Shown here: in pieces, positions 38,401-49,908 of the stretch | Layout of the letters: each line of letters opens with the position of its first letter | Position numbering within the stretch: the stretch's first letter is position 1 | Origin: Pipra filicauda | Lineage: Eukaryota; Chordata; Aves; Passeriformes; Pipridae | Length of the DNA: 64,000 bases | Assembly: GCF_003945595.2 (NCBI RefSeq) | Contig: NW_024104420.1 | Span: forward strand, 3,470,201-3,534,200 | Reading direction: 5' to 3' | Notes under the pieces: model-generated | Databases searched by the model: none | What the model saw: the letters and a program-made list of their open reading frames with translations, nothing else | Told to the model about the DNA's origin: nothing | Translations under genes and position numbers: made by a program

Positions 38401-39971
38401 TTCTTATCTCTAAAGCACTTGAACATAAAATACTACTTTACAGATTTGCAGTCAGGCAACAGGCGAGGCTGAGGGACTGAAGTTGCACTCGTTTGTAAAG
38501 TGGTAGTCCAAAAACTTGCACACAGCACTGTTAGAAAAGAGTAGGGCAGTCATGACTATGCAATATGGGATTGGCCTTACAACACTGCTTCACTGTATTG
38601 AGCTCTGTTTCTGCACTTTTCTTGTTTCTGATTCAAATATCACACTTTAGCATAGCTTGATATAATTTCCCTTCCTGTTTTAAAAAGCAAAATTAATTTT
38701 TTGGAAGTATAATTGAATGATCTAAAATGTGATTTAAAAAACAAGTGTAACTTCATGAAAACCATGCTTCTTAAATGTAGAAGGACAGTTTCTAAAAAGA
38801 AATACACTGCAATTTCTTAAACATTTCACATTTCTTAAACATTTCACAAAGTGCTGTATGATTTTATGAGTTTTCTGAATGCTGTGTGAAATAATGCAAG
38901 AGAATTATACTGAATTTCTTAAAATTCATTTATATTTCAGGTAATTTCCCAAAACACTTTGTACTTCGGAATGTCTGTACATAACGCCATATGCAACCCT
39001 TGTGAAACTAACTTGATTTCAGTTTTAGCACAAAAGTTTTAATCTTGAAATAGAAACACAAAATCAACCTGATCACATGTCAGCAGAACAAAATCTTTGC
39101 TCTTGGTGTTTTCTCACCTAGTCTCATTAATCAGAAAATGTTTCCACACTTCTCATTATTTTAGTTATTGTGCAAAATAGCACGCATTTTTAAAATAAAA
39201 CAACCCCTAACCTTTTCATAAGGCAAAATCTACATTCTAAGCCAAAATATAGCTAGATACAATAAGCAAGGACCTCTAGAACAAGAACAAATTTCAGTCC
39301 TGCTGAAGTTCACTTTCATGGTTTGTGAAAGTGAGTCTCTCTTCACATGCTTAATATTTAAATAGATTTAAAATTCTCAATTTCCATAGGTATAGAACAT
39401 CTTTTCATATCTTCATATCTTGCGAATTATATACTTGTCAACTCTGACACATTGCACTGAAATGTTTATTTCCACCCATGCAATGGAAGGCCACTGCAGA
39501 ATGTCTGAAAATGTTTCCCCAAATCTCATTCCATGTGTAAATGTATGACTAACCCTCATCCCTTCTGGGCTATGAAACATTATTTTACTATCAGACCTCA
39601 CCTACAATTAATTATCAGGGTAAACAACCTGAGCAAAACAATCCTCTGCTTCTGCATGTGCTGCAGAAGCTCAGAAGTGGCTTTACAGAGTACATATCTG
39701 ATCCAAGGAAACGCCGATTCACATTGTCTTCTTTTTTGCTCCCACTCCTGGTACAGCTGGCAAGGCAGCTGCTTGTGCTGCTTTCCAAATTTCAGCAAAA
39801 ACATGCCAGTAGTGCACCTGATGAACTGCAAACCTGGCATGAAACAATGGCACACTTACAAGCCTCTGTTTCTTATGATGGTAACAGAGCTACGTCTTCA
39901 ATATATTTAACAACATAATCTGAAATTCTGCTTTCATACCTACAGAAAACAGTTCATAGAACATCAGAGGA
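35481..39971. other. Gene-free AT-rich DNA
   Basis: No recognisable gene. Small local structures are present. A 20-bp sequence CAAACTCCAAATTAATATTA is repeated at 36404-36423 and 36428-36447. A perfect 22-bp palindrome lies at 38039-38060. A tandem duplication of TTCTTAAACATTTCACA occurs near 38814-38847. Confidence 0.55.
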
Positions 39972-40511
39972 ACAACTCCACTCTAGTGAGAACCCGCCTT
40001 AAATACTGTGTCCACCTCTGGGGTCCTCAGCACAGGAAGGGCATAGACCTGTTGGAACAAGTCCAGAGAAGGGCCATTAAGATGATTAAAGAGATGGAGC
40101 ACATCTCCTATGAAGAAAGACTGAGAGAATTCGGATTGTTCAGCCTGGAAAAATTAGGTTTCAAACCTAACTGATGCCTTACAGTATCTGAAGAGAGCTT
40201 ACAAGAGAGAGATTGATTACAAAAGCATATGATGACAGGAGAAGAGGTAGTGGTTTCAAACTGAAATATATTAGGTTTAGATTACGTACTAGGAAGAAAT
40301 TCTTTGCTGTGACGGTGGCGAGTCACTGAAACAATTTGCCCAGAGAAGTTGTGGCTGCACCATCCCTGGAAGGTTCAAGGCCAGACTGAACGAGGTTCTG
40401 AGCAACCTGGTCTAGTGTAAGGTGTCCCTGCCTGTGATGTGAAGGCTGTAATTAAATGATGCCTCAGGTTCCTTCCAACCTAATCTATTCTATGATTCTA
40501 TAATTCTATGA
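39972..40511 (+). mobile_element. 5'-truncated CR1 LINE
   Basis: The plus strand encodes the last part of CR1 reverse transcriptase: [27 protein letters not shown] and [16 protein letters not shown]. This is followed by a stop and frameshifted remains of the C-terminus. The 3' end carries the CR1 UTR ending in CAGGTTCCTTCCAACC-type sequence and the octamer tail ATTCTATG/ATTCTATA near 40485-40511. Only the short AGAAC is shared by the flanks, so no target duplication is claimed. It is non-functional. Confidence 0.93.
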
Positions 40512-41230
40512 AGAACTTGCACACTTCACCCATATCCCAGAACATCTGTTTGCTTTTGAATGGCTGCCCCAAGAAAGTCCGTGATGTGCCGAAGACAAAA
40601 ATCCCATGATGGACATACCCAGCAGAGACAAATTTGCTGGTGTATCTGCATGTGCTGTTGACTGAAAGCACTATATAGTGCAGTTAGATGGATCTGGCCA
40701 TGTGGACAGGCCTTTCAGATACCAAACCCTCTATAAATACCGTCTCCTCTGAAACAGTTTGCCACTGACCTTTGCAAAATAAGATCCCTATGTAAACAAA
40801 ATTTCATTAACATACTTGAAAAATAAAAAATCTCAATATTTTATCTTGATGCTAAATCATTATTACCTGAGAATTCTGCCTTTCTATAAAAGTAAGGTTG
40901 TATTTTTTATATAAACAATAAGAGTAATTTAGTTTACTTGAGCAACAACAGATTTCCTGCAATGCAAAGAAAACTATAGGAAATCTATTATTTTATTATT
41001 ATTAATATCTGATATGTTTGACAAAATCAACATGTTCTAAAAAACTATAATATGGTCTTGTCAAGTTTGTTACTGCTAACTTCTGTAAAATATAATTCTG
41101 TAATCTTTTGTGTATTTTGTGTTTTGTCTTCTTGCTCCACTCCATTCCAGGTTTGATTTGCATACCAGGTAAAATATGAGAATAATTTGTAATTCAGTTA
41201 TTCAATCATCATAGTACATATGTACAACAA

Positions 41231-41234
<4 letters not shown>

Positions 41235-41284
<50 letters not shown>
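41235..41284. repeat. (TA)25 microsatellite
   Basis: Fifty bases of pure TA dinucleotides follow GTTT and precede GAGTGACACC. Pure TA runs of this length are unstable, may extrude as cruciforms, and are usually polymorphic. Confidence 0.98.
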
Positions 41285-41288
<4 letters not shown>

Positions 41289-43618
41289 TGACACCGGTGG
41301 CATGGATTTTTCTGCATTCATTAACAGACAGAATGTTTAGAAGGACTAAGAGAACCATTTAGAAAAAGGGTTTGATTACCTTCCACTTTAGACGCTAATA
41401 TTTCTTGGCCCTGGCCTTTTTTTGCATGTCCTTTTCCTCCATTCCTTCTGAAGTTCTGCTGGTACTAATAACACACCATTCAGCACTAGTATCCTTCTTG
41501 GCATAACAGCATGGTATTACATATTAGTTACATGAGAGTCAGCACTCAGGGACTGCAAATGGCCAGGTGTTTGAAAGAAATAGGCTGTAAACTCTTCAGA
41601 GAGGGAGAACACATCCTTTCCTGCCTATTAAACAAAAAGGTGAAAGAAAAGCAAGACTTTCTTCTCCCTTCTACAATAAAACTGAAACGGGAAATAATTA
41701 AAGCTGGTATTTCAAAGACACTAAATAAAATACAATGGATACTGAGCTTAGGCTTCTGCCAGGCTTTCAGCCACCAAGACCTCTGCAGCTGGAAGTACAA
41801 TGCAAGAAATCCTACAGTTGATACAGACATCACCTTTTCCAGCTTTAATCACTGGATCACATCTAGATCAAGAACAGAGCAGCAATAGCGGGGAGAAAGG
41901 GCATGTTACCTTTAACATGACATCATATCAGTCCCTTTACACGGGTTTTGGAAGCCAAGCTCAGTTCTCTGTATTGTATTACAGTGTCATGAGCTAGAGT
42001 AACTTCTCAGCTTGTGACTGTATTTCAGAGGCAGCTACACCACACTCCACTCCTGCAACATAAAACATATAGTAAATGTCACCTGGCATCAGTGACCTTT
42101 TGAAGTCAATAAACCTTTTTCCAGCTCAATGGGAATTGTCCAAAATTTTTCCAGTGAGAAAAATTGTTCCTTGCAGTTAAACAGTTCCTCGATGTGAGGA
42201 AAGCTACTTGATTTTTTCCCTTTTTTTTCTTCTTTTTTTTTTTTTAAATGGATCTTTAAAATTTGATTTTTTTAATGCAGGGGGCTTTGGAAAACTACTT
42301 CTTTCCTGTATTTGCTTCAGTAAGGAATATTTTAGCAATGATGTATAACGTCTTAACAACCAACTCTTTGTAATAAGTGCATACCTCATCTTTAGGTTAC
42401 TTGTAAAAAGATGCTGCTTTTAACATATTTAGGTTGCTATTAATTTAAGAAAAAACACTCTCCTAGCTATTTGATAAAATGGTGGAAATTTGCATTCTGA
42501 TGACTATTAATCAATGTGTAGCAAAAGAAAGAATGTTTAGTATAATTGTTAGGAGTTGCTATTAGGTCTTTCTTAAATTTCTCTTTCCACTTGATTGGTT
42601 ATATTAACTGACTTTCTTCCCACCCTCTGCTCTAAGCTGTTTCTGTCTGTTCCTGTTTTGCATCTGTTTATTTGTTTTACAGTCAGGACAAATGATTTTA
42701 TCCCAGACATAGAGCTAAGCACTCTCAGAATAACTGAATCATTTAGTGGTACTTGATTTTGTGTGTTTGAAAATGACATTTAGCACAGGCTTTATCTCAG
42801 TTGTGGTAATTACAATACTGACATGAGCTCTCATACACAGCACAAACTGTTTCCAGCAGATGCAGCCAAGCAACTCTGCCTTCTCTGAAATAATTTATCT
42901 GGCTTTCAGAGTGTGACAATATTCAGACACACATGCACACACCCTCTTATGTACATAGAGACATATATAAAAACCAGGACAGTGCTAGTTTTAAGGCAGT
43001 ATCTGTTCTTCGTTCTTTCTGAGTCAATCCAATTAATCCACACAAGGATAGTATATAATCTCAGTTGTACACTGCTCCCGCATCATGTGCTAGCTGTGCA
43101 TCTTATTAAACATGAAGGTTATTGTTATTGTAATGTATCCCAGTGGTATACCAAATGTAACTTTAATGATGTAATTAATATGTTTGGATTTACCATCTGA
43201 TGATCTTAGGCACCACTTCTGTTAGTATGTGATGCTACCGATTTCAAAAATACTTGGAAACAGCAGCTTTTTGTTGGGGGATATGGCAGAGAAGGAAAAA
43301 GATTAATAACATAAGTCACATTCTCTAACAACACTTTTTAAAAATTTGTGTCAGATGTGTTCAATTGACATATCAACTCAGAGCGATGCTGCCTCTGAAG
43401 TTTGTACAATATACATTATTTATATACATCTAAGCTCATTTGATATTATTATTATCATAGACTGTAATACGGTATAGCAGAAACAGTTATTCTACAGTCT
43501 AAACCTTGCAATCGGTCGCATACATTTTGGGATGGACAGCTTTCAGTACTAAAAGATTAACACCAGCTTGTTGGACAACTTATTTACACAAGCAAGAAAA
43601 TGAGGCATTTTGGTTTGG

Positions 43619-43655
43619 GTTTTTTCTTTTTTCTTTTTTTTTTTTTTTTTTTTTT
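43619..43655. repeat. Pyrimidine tract ending in a 22-base T-run
   Basis: An interrupted T/C tract passes into an uninterrupted run of about 22 T (43634-43655) and then GGAGGAGATG. No retroposed gene was recognised on either side, so it is listed only as a simple repeat. Confidence 0.9.
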
Positions 43656-44239
43656 GGAGGAGATGTGTTATGTTCTGTTTTAGAGGAGCACTTCTTTCTT
43701 CTAGAAAGAATAATGATACACATTTACCTTAGTGTAGCTGGTAAGATGGTACTTGAAAGTGAAGTTCATGTAGATAAACAGAGTAAAAGATCAAAGTAGA
43801 TTCTGAATTAGTCTTCACCAACATAACTGTAATTCATTACTTGCTAACTAGAAGTGACTTTTTTATTAGAAAAGCAATTAAGAGATTAATAAAGAAATTG
43901 GATGAAGCTAATGTATATTAATAGTGGGCAGGATTTAAGAATATCCAAAATTACACATAAAAAAGATTTTCAAATATTTGTCTTATTCTTTATTCTCCAT
44001 CAGAGAGATATTTTGTGTTCTTCATACCACAAAGAAGATCGTTTTTGGTGTGATTTCGAGTTTTCTTGTAGGTCACACTAGAAACATCCTAAGAGTTCTT
44101 TCCCATTTTGCATGCAAAAAATCACACATTTGCCAAGGAAATTAAAAGACACAGAAATGTTGTTACTGAATTTTGAAATATACATATCTTAAGAAATTAG
44201 AAAAATCAATCAAAGTAGCAAAAATATCAGTGAAGTTTA

Positions 44240-44340
44240 AAAACAAATAAATAGAACCCCCCAACAAATAAACAAACCAACCCCCAAAACCAAACAAACA
44301 AAGAAGAAAACTATGAAGAAAACCAAACACAAAAACAAAG
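44240..44340. repeat. A/C-rich low-complexity tract
   Basis: The tract is made of AAAC, AACAAA and short C-runs (CCCCCC, CCCCC), with an AAGAAGAAAA interruption. It resembles the blocks at 14.65 and 53.52 kb. No function is suggested. Confidence 0.8.
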
Positions 44341-45452
44341 AGTATGGGAAATTGTAGACTGAAAAATGTTTGACCTAAATAACCACTACTACTCTGTCAA
44401 ATGTTGGAGTAGACTTTGTGCAAAATAAAGCATTTAATTAAAAATATTTTAATTGGAATGTATAATGCCAAGGATTTTAATTGTCAAACACAGAATTCAT
44501 GAATACCATCGCAATTCATTATTAATTGAAAAAGGTATCTATGGAGAAATCAGATCTTATTCAGAACTCTATATTGTGTTAACTGTACTTAGCAACAAAT
44601 AGGAGAATATACACATTATAAGAAGTATACTCTAAATTTCTGGATGCCAAAAAAATAATTTTGATATTTTTCTTCACCTTCTGTATTCTCCATCATCATG
44701 GACTACGGGACCATACCCACTGGTCTGACAGTCAAGTTTCTTTAAACAATTAATGGCGAAATGAGATATCTAAATATTTCAAGTATGCTGTTCTTAGAAA
44801 TACAAAATACATTCAGGACAGAAAGTATTTTTTAATCTCTACCACTACTGATATTTGATCTTGAAAACACCACTGTCTTAAAGTAGAGAGGTACATAAGA
44901 ACGCATTGTATTACAGGAGAAAGGCAGAACTGGCCTTTCGAACTCTTCCCTGTGGTGAATGTTTTGCCTGTGGATTGGTGCCAGCTGAGACCTAAGACTC
45001 ATGGTGTGAATAACTTGAGCCTGAACCCTTGGAACAAGGGAATCCTTAGATAAAGCATACTTGTAGTGCTGAAGAAACAGATTTCAAGTATTTAATTTCA
45101 ATAGTAAACCTCTCCAAGAGATGGCTTAGTACCCTTGCTTTCTTCTGCCCTCACCATACTCAACTTCATAAAAAAAAGTTTTTATTAAGCGTTTTAACTC
45201 CTATGAGGAGCCCAACACCTGGAACTCCAATTAAATTCAATCCAGCTAGCAAGATTTTGAAGCTTCTCGTATAACTCAGCATTTAAACCAAGACAAAGAC
45301 TAGTGGTGGGACAGTAGATATATTTAATTTATATAACTCACCCAGCAAGCTGCCCATATGCTCAGGTAATTTACTATACACTGACATGAAAAGACCAGCC
45401 TGATGGAGTGAAGTACCTGCAAACTCATGATAATCAAGATTTGTAAAGATTT

Positions 45453-45616
45453 ATTTATTTATATCTAAACACAAGCAGGTTTCCATAACCTTGGTCTGAC
45501 ATAGTTCTGCAAAAACATCAACTGTGTGAGTTACTAGTTATACAATTGCCTTAAAAGGGCAAATCATTTTAGAAGGCTTCTCTCAGGTTAAGAAACATTG
45601 ACATTTCTTCTAGTCA
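45453..45616. repeat. Left copy of a 164-bp direct repeat (target duplication)
   Basis: This sequence runs from ATTTATTTATATCTAAACAC to TTCTAGTCA and recurs at 45923-46086. I count 10 differences in 164 aligned bases and no indel, and all ten are transitions. The two copies lie exactly on either side of a 306-bp LINE fragment. The simplest reading is therefore an unusually long target-site duplication made when that fragment inserted. Confidence 0.93.
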
Positions 45617-45922
45617 GCCTTGGTCATATTGATCACCATAACTGGTCTACTCTGGCCTCCAATCGGGAGGCCTGGAGACACACCATCTATAACGCAGCTG
45701 TCTCCTCTGAGAACACACGCAGGATCACTCTCGAGGAGAAAAGGCAACGCAGAAAGAACCGTGTCTTGCAGAATGTACCATCTAAGGAGTCTTTCTGCTG
45801 TGCCTTTTGCAATCGGACATGTTTATCTCGTATTGGCCTCATAAACCACCAGCATGCCTGTAACAAATGTGGATAGAGCCTTCCTAAATCTTCGTTCGCA
45901 AAGCCCAGTCATGATGATGATG
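45617..45922 (+). mobile_element. 306-bp 3' end of a non-CR1 LINE (RTE-like?), 5'-truncated
   Basis: The insertion carries the last part of an ORF, a short 3' UTR with a CTTCGTTCGCAAAG hairpin (45890-45903) and a terminal (ATG)n run (45911-45922). Its protein motifs and microsatellite tail are those of a non-LTR retrotransposon, and it shares nothing with CR1. The insertion is severely truncated, as is usual for target-primed reverse transcription. It is bounded by 164-bp direct repeats. RTE-clade elements are the best fit I know for a short UTR, a simple-repeat tail and variable, sometimes long, target duplications. The clade cannot be proved from the tail alone. Confidence 0.7.
45620..45876 (+). 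pseudogene. C-terminal zinc-finger tail of a LINE polyprotein
   Basis: The open frame ends at TAG 45874-45876. It starts upstream in the flanking repeat, so only about 85 codons belong to the element. Two blocks are visible: a W-x-x-LASNREAWRHTI helix-like block and a basic EEKRQRRKNR stretch. They are followed by the finger CAFCNRTCLSRIGLINHQ with a terminal HAC, a C2H2/C2HC-type metal-binding pattern. From memory, this block, basic stretch and CxxCxxxCxSRIGLxxH finger form the C-terminus of many LINE reverse-transcriptase polyproteins in invertebrates. The reverse transcriptase and endonuclease are absent. No stop codon interrupts the fragment, which suggests modest age rather than function. 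Confidence 0.7.
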
Positions 45923-46086
45923 ATTTATTTATATCTAGACACAAGTAAGTTTCCATAACCTTGGTCTGACATAGTCCTGCAAAAACATCAGCTGTGTGAG
46001 TTGCTAGTTATACAATTGTTTTAAAAGGGCAAATCATTTTAGAAGGCTTCTCTCAGGTTAAGAAACGTTGACATTTCTCCTAGTCA
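45923..46086. repeat. Right copy of the 164-bp direct repeat (target duplication)
   Basis: The partner of 45453-45616. It starts directly after the (ATG)n tail of the inserted LINE fragment and ends at CCTAGTCA, after which the two copies stop matching. The flanks outside the pair are unrelated to each other. Confidence 0.93.
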
Positions 46087-49000
46087 CACAGAAGTAGAGT
46101 CTGCATATTAAAGAAAAAGACCTACTCAGAATAGATGTAGAGGGCATAAGTGTATTCTTGTGAGAAATAAAACATCTTTGTATCTATACTACATAGGTAT
46201 GAAGTTGCTGTAGTCCTGTTGAAGTAAAGCAGTCCAACTAACATAAAACAACATGTCAAACACATATACCATAAAATGATAGACCTTCTTCAACTTGCTG
46301 AAAACACCCAGCACTTCAGAATTTTTAAATAATACATTCTAGTTTTGAATATAAAGTATCCTTTTTCCCCTCAACTCATATTTATTGTTTATACAAGTGT
46401 TTAATAGCAGTAGATGAATGTAATAATAATATTCTAAATATTTTTCCTATAGGAGTTTAGAAACAACAAGAAGAATAGTGTTACGGTGATAATATTTATG
46501 ATAAATTTCCATTATTTTTATTTTTTTTTAATGGCTCGAAGGCAACTCTGTAACAATTGTAATTCACTAGAGAAAAGAGAGAGTGCACTGCATTTCTAAT
46601 ATTAAAGAATGCCTAATACATCAGCAACCACTATTTCCTTCAAGGTACTTTATTTTTGATGCAGAATGAGAAAGCTACAAAATAAAACCCAAATGCACAT
46701 TATTACAAGAAACATATCTGTTTATCCAGGAGGCACCAAGAATAAAATAATAGTCTGTAGAAAGGCATGCAATGAAATTCCATTACAAGCCAGGGAAAAA
46801 AAAAAAAAGACAATCATAAGTTTAGAGTTTAGTGATTATTTCTTTGTTTTTTTCCCTTCTGAAGTCCTCTATTGTTCTTCAACAGTCACTCAGTATAGAA
46901 GGTAAGGGCTCATGATGACTTAATCTCCCTTGCAGAGAGACAGAGCAGCTGCTGAAGCAGCCTAGTTAAGAACTACACATTTTTCCTTACTGCCTCCTTT
47001 GCCTCAGGAGGGAAATAGTCTGCTTTTGTCAATGTAAATGTAGGCTAGTAGTTGATTATTCCTCTTTATCGTTCCTTCCTTACATGCCAACTCAGCAGAA
47101 CCATGAGATGTGCAGCAGGCAAGAAGGAGAGAGTTATTTTATTCAGAACAACTTATTCTGTATTACAATACATAAAACTAGCATTAAGTGGTAAATTCAT
47201 TTGGGGACCAATCTTCCCTCTCCCACATGGAAATCAATGGCTGTTTTGCTACTCGCTTCACTAAGAACTAGATTGAATGTTTCATGCTTTGGGAAAGGAA
47301 GTTTGAATACATTCTCATAACAAAAAACACAAATTCCTGAGACCACAGTATTCTCAAAGATATGCAAAGTGCTACCGAGATTCTCAATGCGCTCCAAAAC
47401 CAGATTTGAGTTTTAATTTATTTATGTATGCGCAATGAGAAAAGCAGCTTCGTGGACATATTCTTTGTCTCTATTTCCTGTCTCACAGTTTGTCTCTCTT
47501 GTCAGGGGTTTCACTGCTCTTTAAGATTACGGGATTGCTGTAAAAAATGGAATAAGAATTCAGTAGAAGGAAAATTTTTAAAACTTTCATGTTTTAGATC
47601 TGCTTCAATGATTATTTTATATGTGAACAATTTTTATAGAAAATAAAAACCAGATAGTTTTCTTACAAAATATTTTATTAGAAAATCACTGAATTTCTTT
47701 GAAATTTCTAATTTTTGAAGACATGTATATTTAATACCAAAGTTCTTGAGACTGGTAAAAGAAGTAAGGTGATGTAACTAAAGGCACAGTAAGTATAACA
47801 CTGATATATTAAAACTAGTGCTAAATTTGTATTTGCACAAAATGAACTGGGGAAGAAGGAAGCCAAGGACAGATGAACACCACAGTAAGTACACAGAGTT
47901 TGTCCTGAATGACTTTTCTTTGGACTTTGCTTTCATATTGGATTTTTTTGTTTTTTCCTCTGTTAATAGAGGAAGTCAAGAATAAAAAAGAAACGTTCAG
48001 GACAAACTATTGGTGGCAGCCATTAAGGGAATTACTTTGCCCATTGAATACCATTTAGCTTGGAAGCAGATCTACTACTATTAATTTCTACCTTTTTAAT
48101 GCACACTTTAGCTAGCACATGACCCATACTGTGTAACAGCAGTTGCACCCCGGGGACTAGAGATTAACAGCTTGTGCTACGAGTGGTTTATTTTACAATT
48201 GCTCTGAAATAAAAGCTGATGGAAATGAGCTAGTGAATTACTCTGCCAGCAAAGTCAACAATATTTTTCTCGTCATGGAAAAGCTCACTTCTTCTGTCTC
48301 AATTTTTTTTCTCTAAAAATGGTTTAATAGAAGAACACAATAGGGGAAATTTGGGGGAAGGGAAAAGTAGAAAAGCAAGATTTTACACTCAATCCTACCA
48401 TTTTTATTGTTTACTGCAGTTCATCTGAATAAATTTTACCAGTTAAATCTCTGTGTCACAGTTAATTAAGACACAATTTGGGCATAAAAAGCAACAGTCA
48501 AATGAAATGAAAATTATTTTTCGATAAACTCCAGTCAGACTGCTTTTCCTTCTCATTAAAGGAGCATTAATGCAGCTGCTATGCCTGCATATTTTTGGAG
48601 TGCTAGGGAAGAAAACTAATCTCACAGGAGGATATCATAGAGGTTTTGGTTTTTTGTAGCCTATAATGAATGAAAAACACTGCACCAGAAAAGTTCTCTC
48701 CATGGCTTTTCTACTAAGCAGTAAATTAATTTCAATTTAAAATGGAAGACTAATGTAAAACAGTCCATATTGTTAACGAACAGGTAGAAAGTGTGTGTGT
48801 TCTGACCATTAGGGACAATCTGCACTGAACTGCATTGGGTACCAGTCACACAAGGTTTCCCCTAGTTCCAGCATGCTTTCCCCCACAGGGAACTTATATG
48901 ACAGATAGGATAAATCTCATCAGCTATTACTCCTCTAGTGATAAAACATACTGAATTCCTCCTTTAAAGTTGCATCTTAATAGAGTAATGGGAGAGTAAT

Positions 49001-49335
49001 GGAGAAGACTAATATCAAAGACAGGCATCAAAAGAAGGGGCAAATATACCAGTCAATCATATATAGATTTTACCTACAATTAATTGGATGCTTGCCCCTT
49101 TTATTGAGGCTTTTTTTTCCTTCTTCACTCTTGTCTGCATTTAACTTCAGGTAGACAACTGTTCCTTTTTGGTATTGCTTCAGGTTTCAGAGCAATTTTG
49201 AATTTTTTATTTATTACTCTCTGTTAATCTGTAACACACAGCAGTTATTGCTCAGAGACGCAGCTGACTGCCTTGCCTGATCTTTTAGCACCCCAACAGT
49301 CATGCATACCTTACTCAAGTCTATCAAATAATGGT
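46087..49335. other. Gene-free AT-rich DNA
   Basis: No recognisable exon, RNA gene or mobile element. It contains short A- and T-runs (for example 46796-46808 and 46522-46530). Open frames are short and without motifs. Confidence 0.55.
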
Positions 49336-49908
49336 ATGTGGCATGATTTACATGTGCAGAATTGCAAATTCATTGTGAACCTATTTATAATTACAGCACA
49401 TTTGAGAGGGAAAGATGGTTTAATAGGCAGTATAAGGATCCTTAATAAGGCAGAGAGACATGGCCCCACATGCTTATTTGTATTTGGAAATATTTTTTTA
49501 TCTGTAATTTTGTATATAATGAGTACGCTTGACCTTAGTCACCTGCTTCATCACAGAGGACCTATGAAAATTTTGGTGATACCTTTAGTTGTTGGAATGG
49601 AGCTGATGTACAGAGACCTTGAAATGAACCATAAAGAAAAGAGATATGGACAATCTTTCAGAGAACATTTTCTGGTTATCTACAAAGGCATTTTAAGAAA
49701 CACAACTACAGCTTTTCTAACCCCATTCCTGATCACGTGGAAGAAATTTCTCAATGTCATGATTCAGAACAACCAAACTCCTCTTGCCTCAAAATCATGG
49801 TTTTCCCTGGCTACTCACTCTGCAAAGCACATTCTAATATCACCCTGTGGAACTTGGTTTTGCATTCCTAAGACTGCTAACTTTTCTTATACAACCTTTT
49901 CACTGTAA
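49336..49908 (+). other. Long unrecognised open reading frame
   Basis: An ATG-initiated frame of about 190 codons (open for 211 codons without requiring ATG) runs through AT-rich DNA. The predicted protein has a hydrophobic stretch near residues 50-65 (LFVFGNIFLSVILYIM) but no domain I recognise. No splice sites, promoter or homologous neighbour were seen. A frame this long is unusual here by chance but not impossible in 64 kb of six-frame sequence. It may be a decayed retrosequence, a chance frame, or, least likely, an exon. Confidence 0.2.

Larger units (their letters stand above)
40512..45452. other. Gene-free AT-rich DNA with simple repeats
   Basis: No recognisable gene or transposon. 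It contains a (TA)n array, a long T-run, pyrimidine tracts (42219-42245) and an A/C-rich block, listed separately where substantial. The region around 44.92-45.06 kb is a little richer in G and C but was not recognised. Confidence 0.55.

Noticed and set aside
43619..43799. Long T-run as the tail of a minus-strand retropseudogene
   Set aside because: No gene-like sequence or target duplication was found beside the run, and polyadenylated retrocopies are rare in birds.
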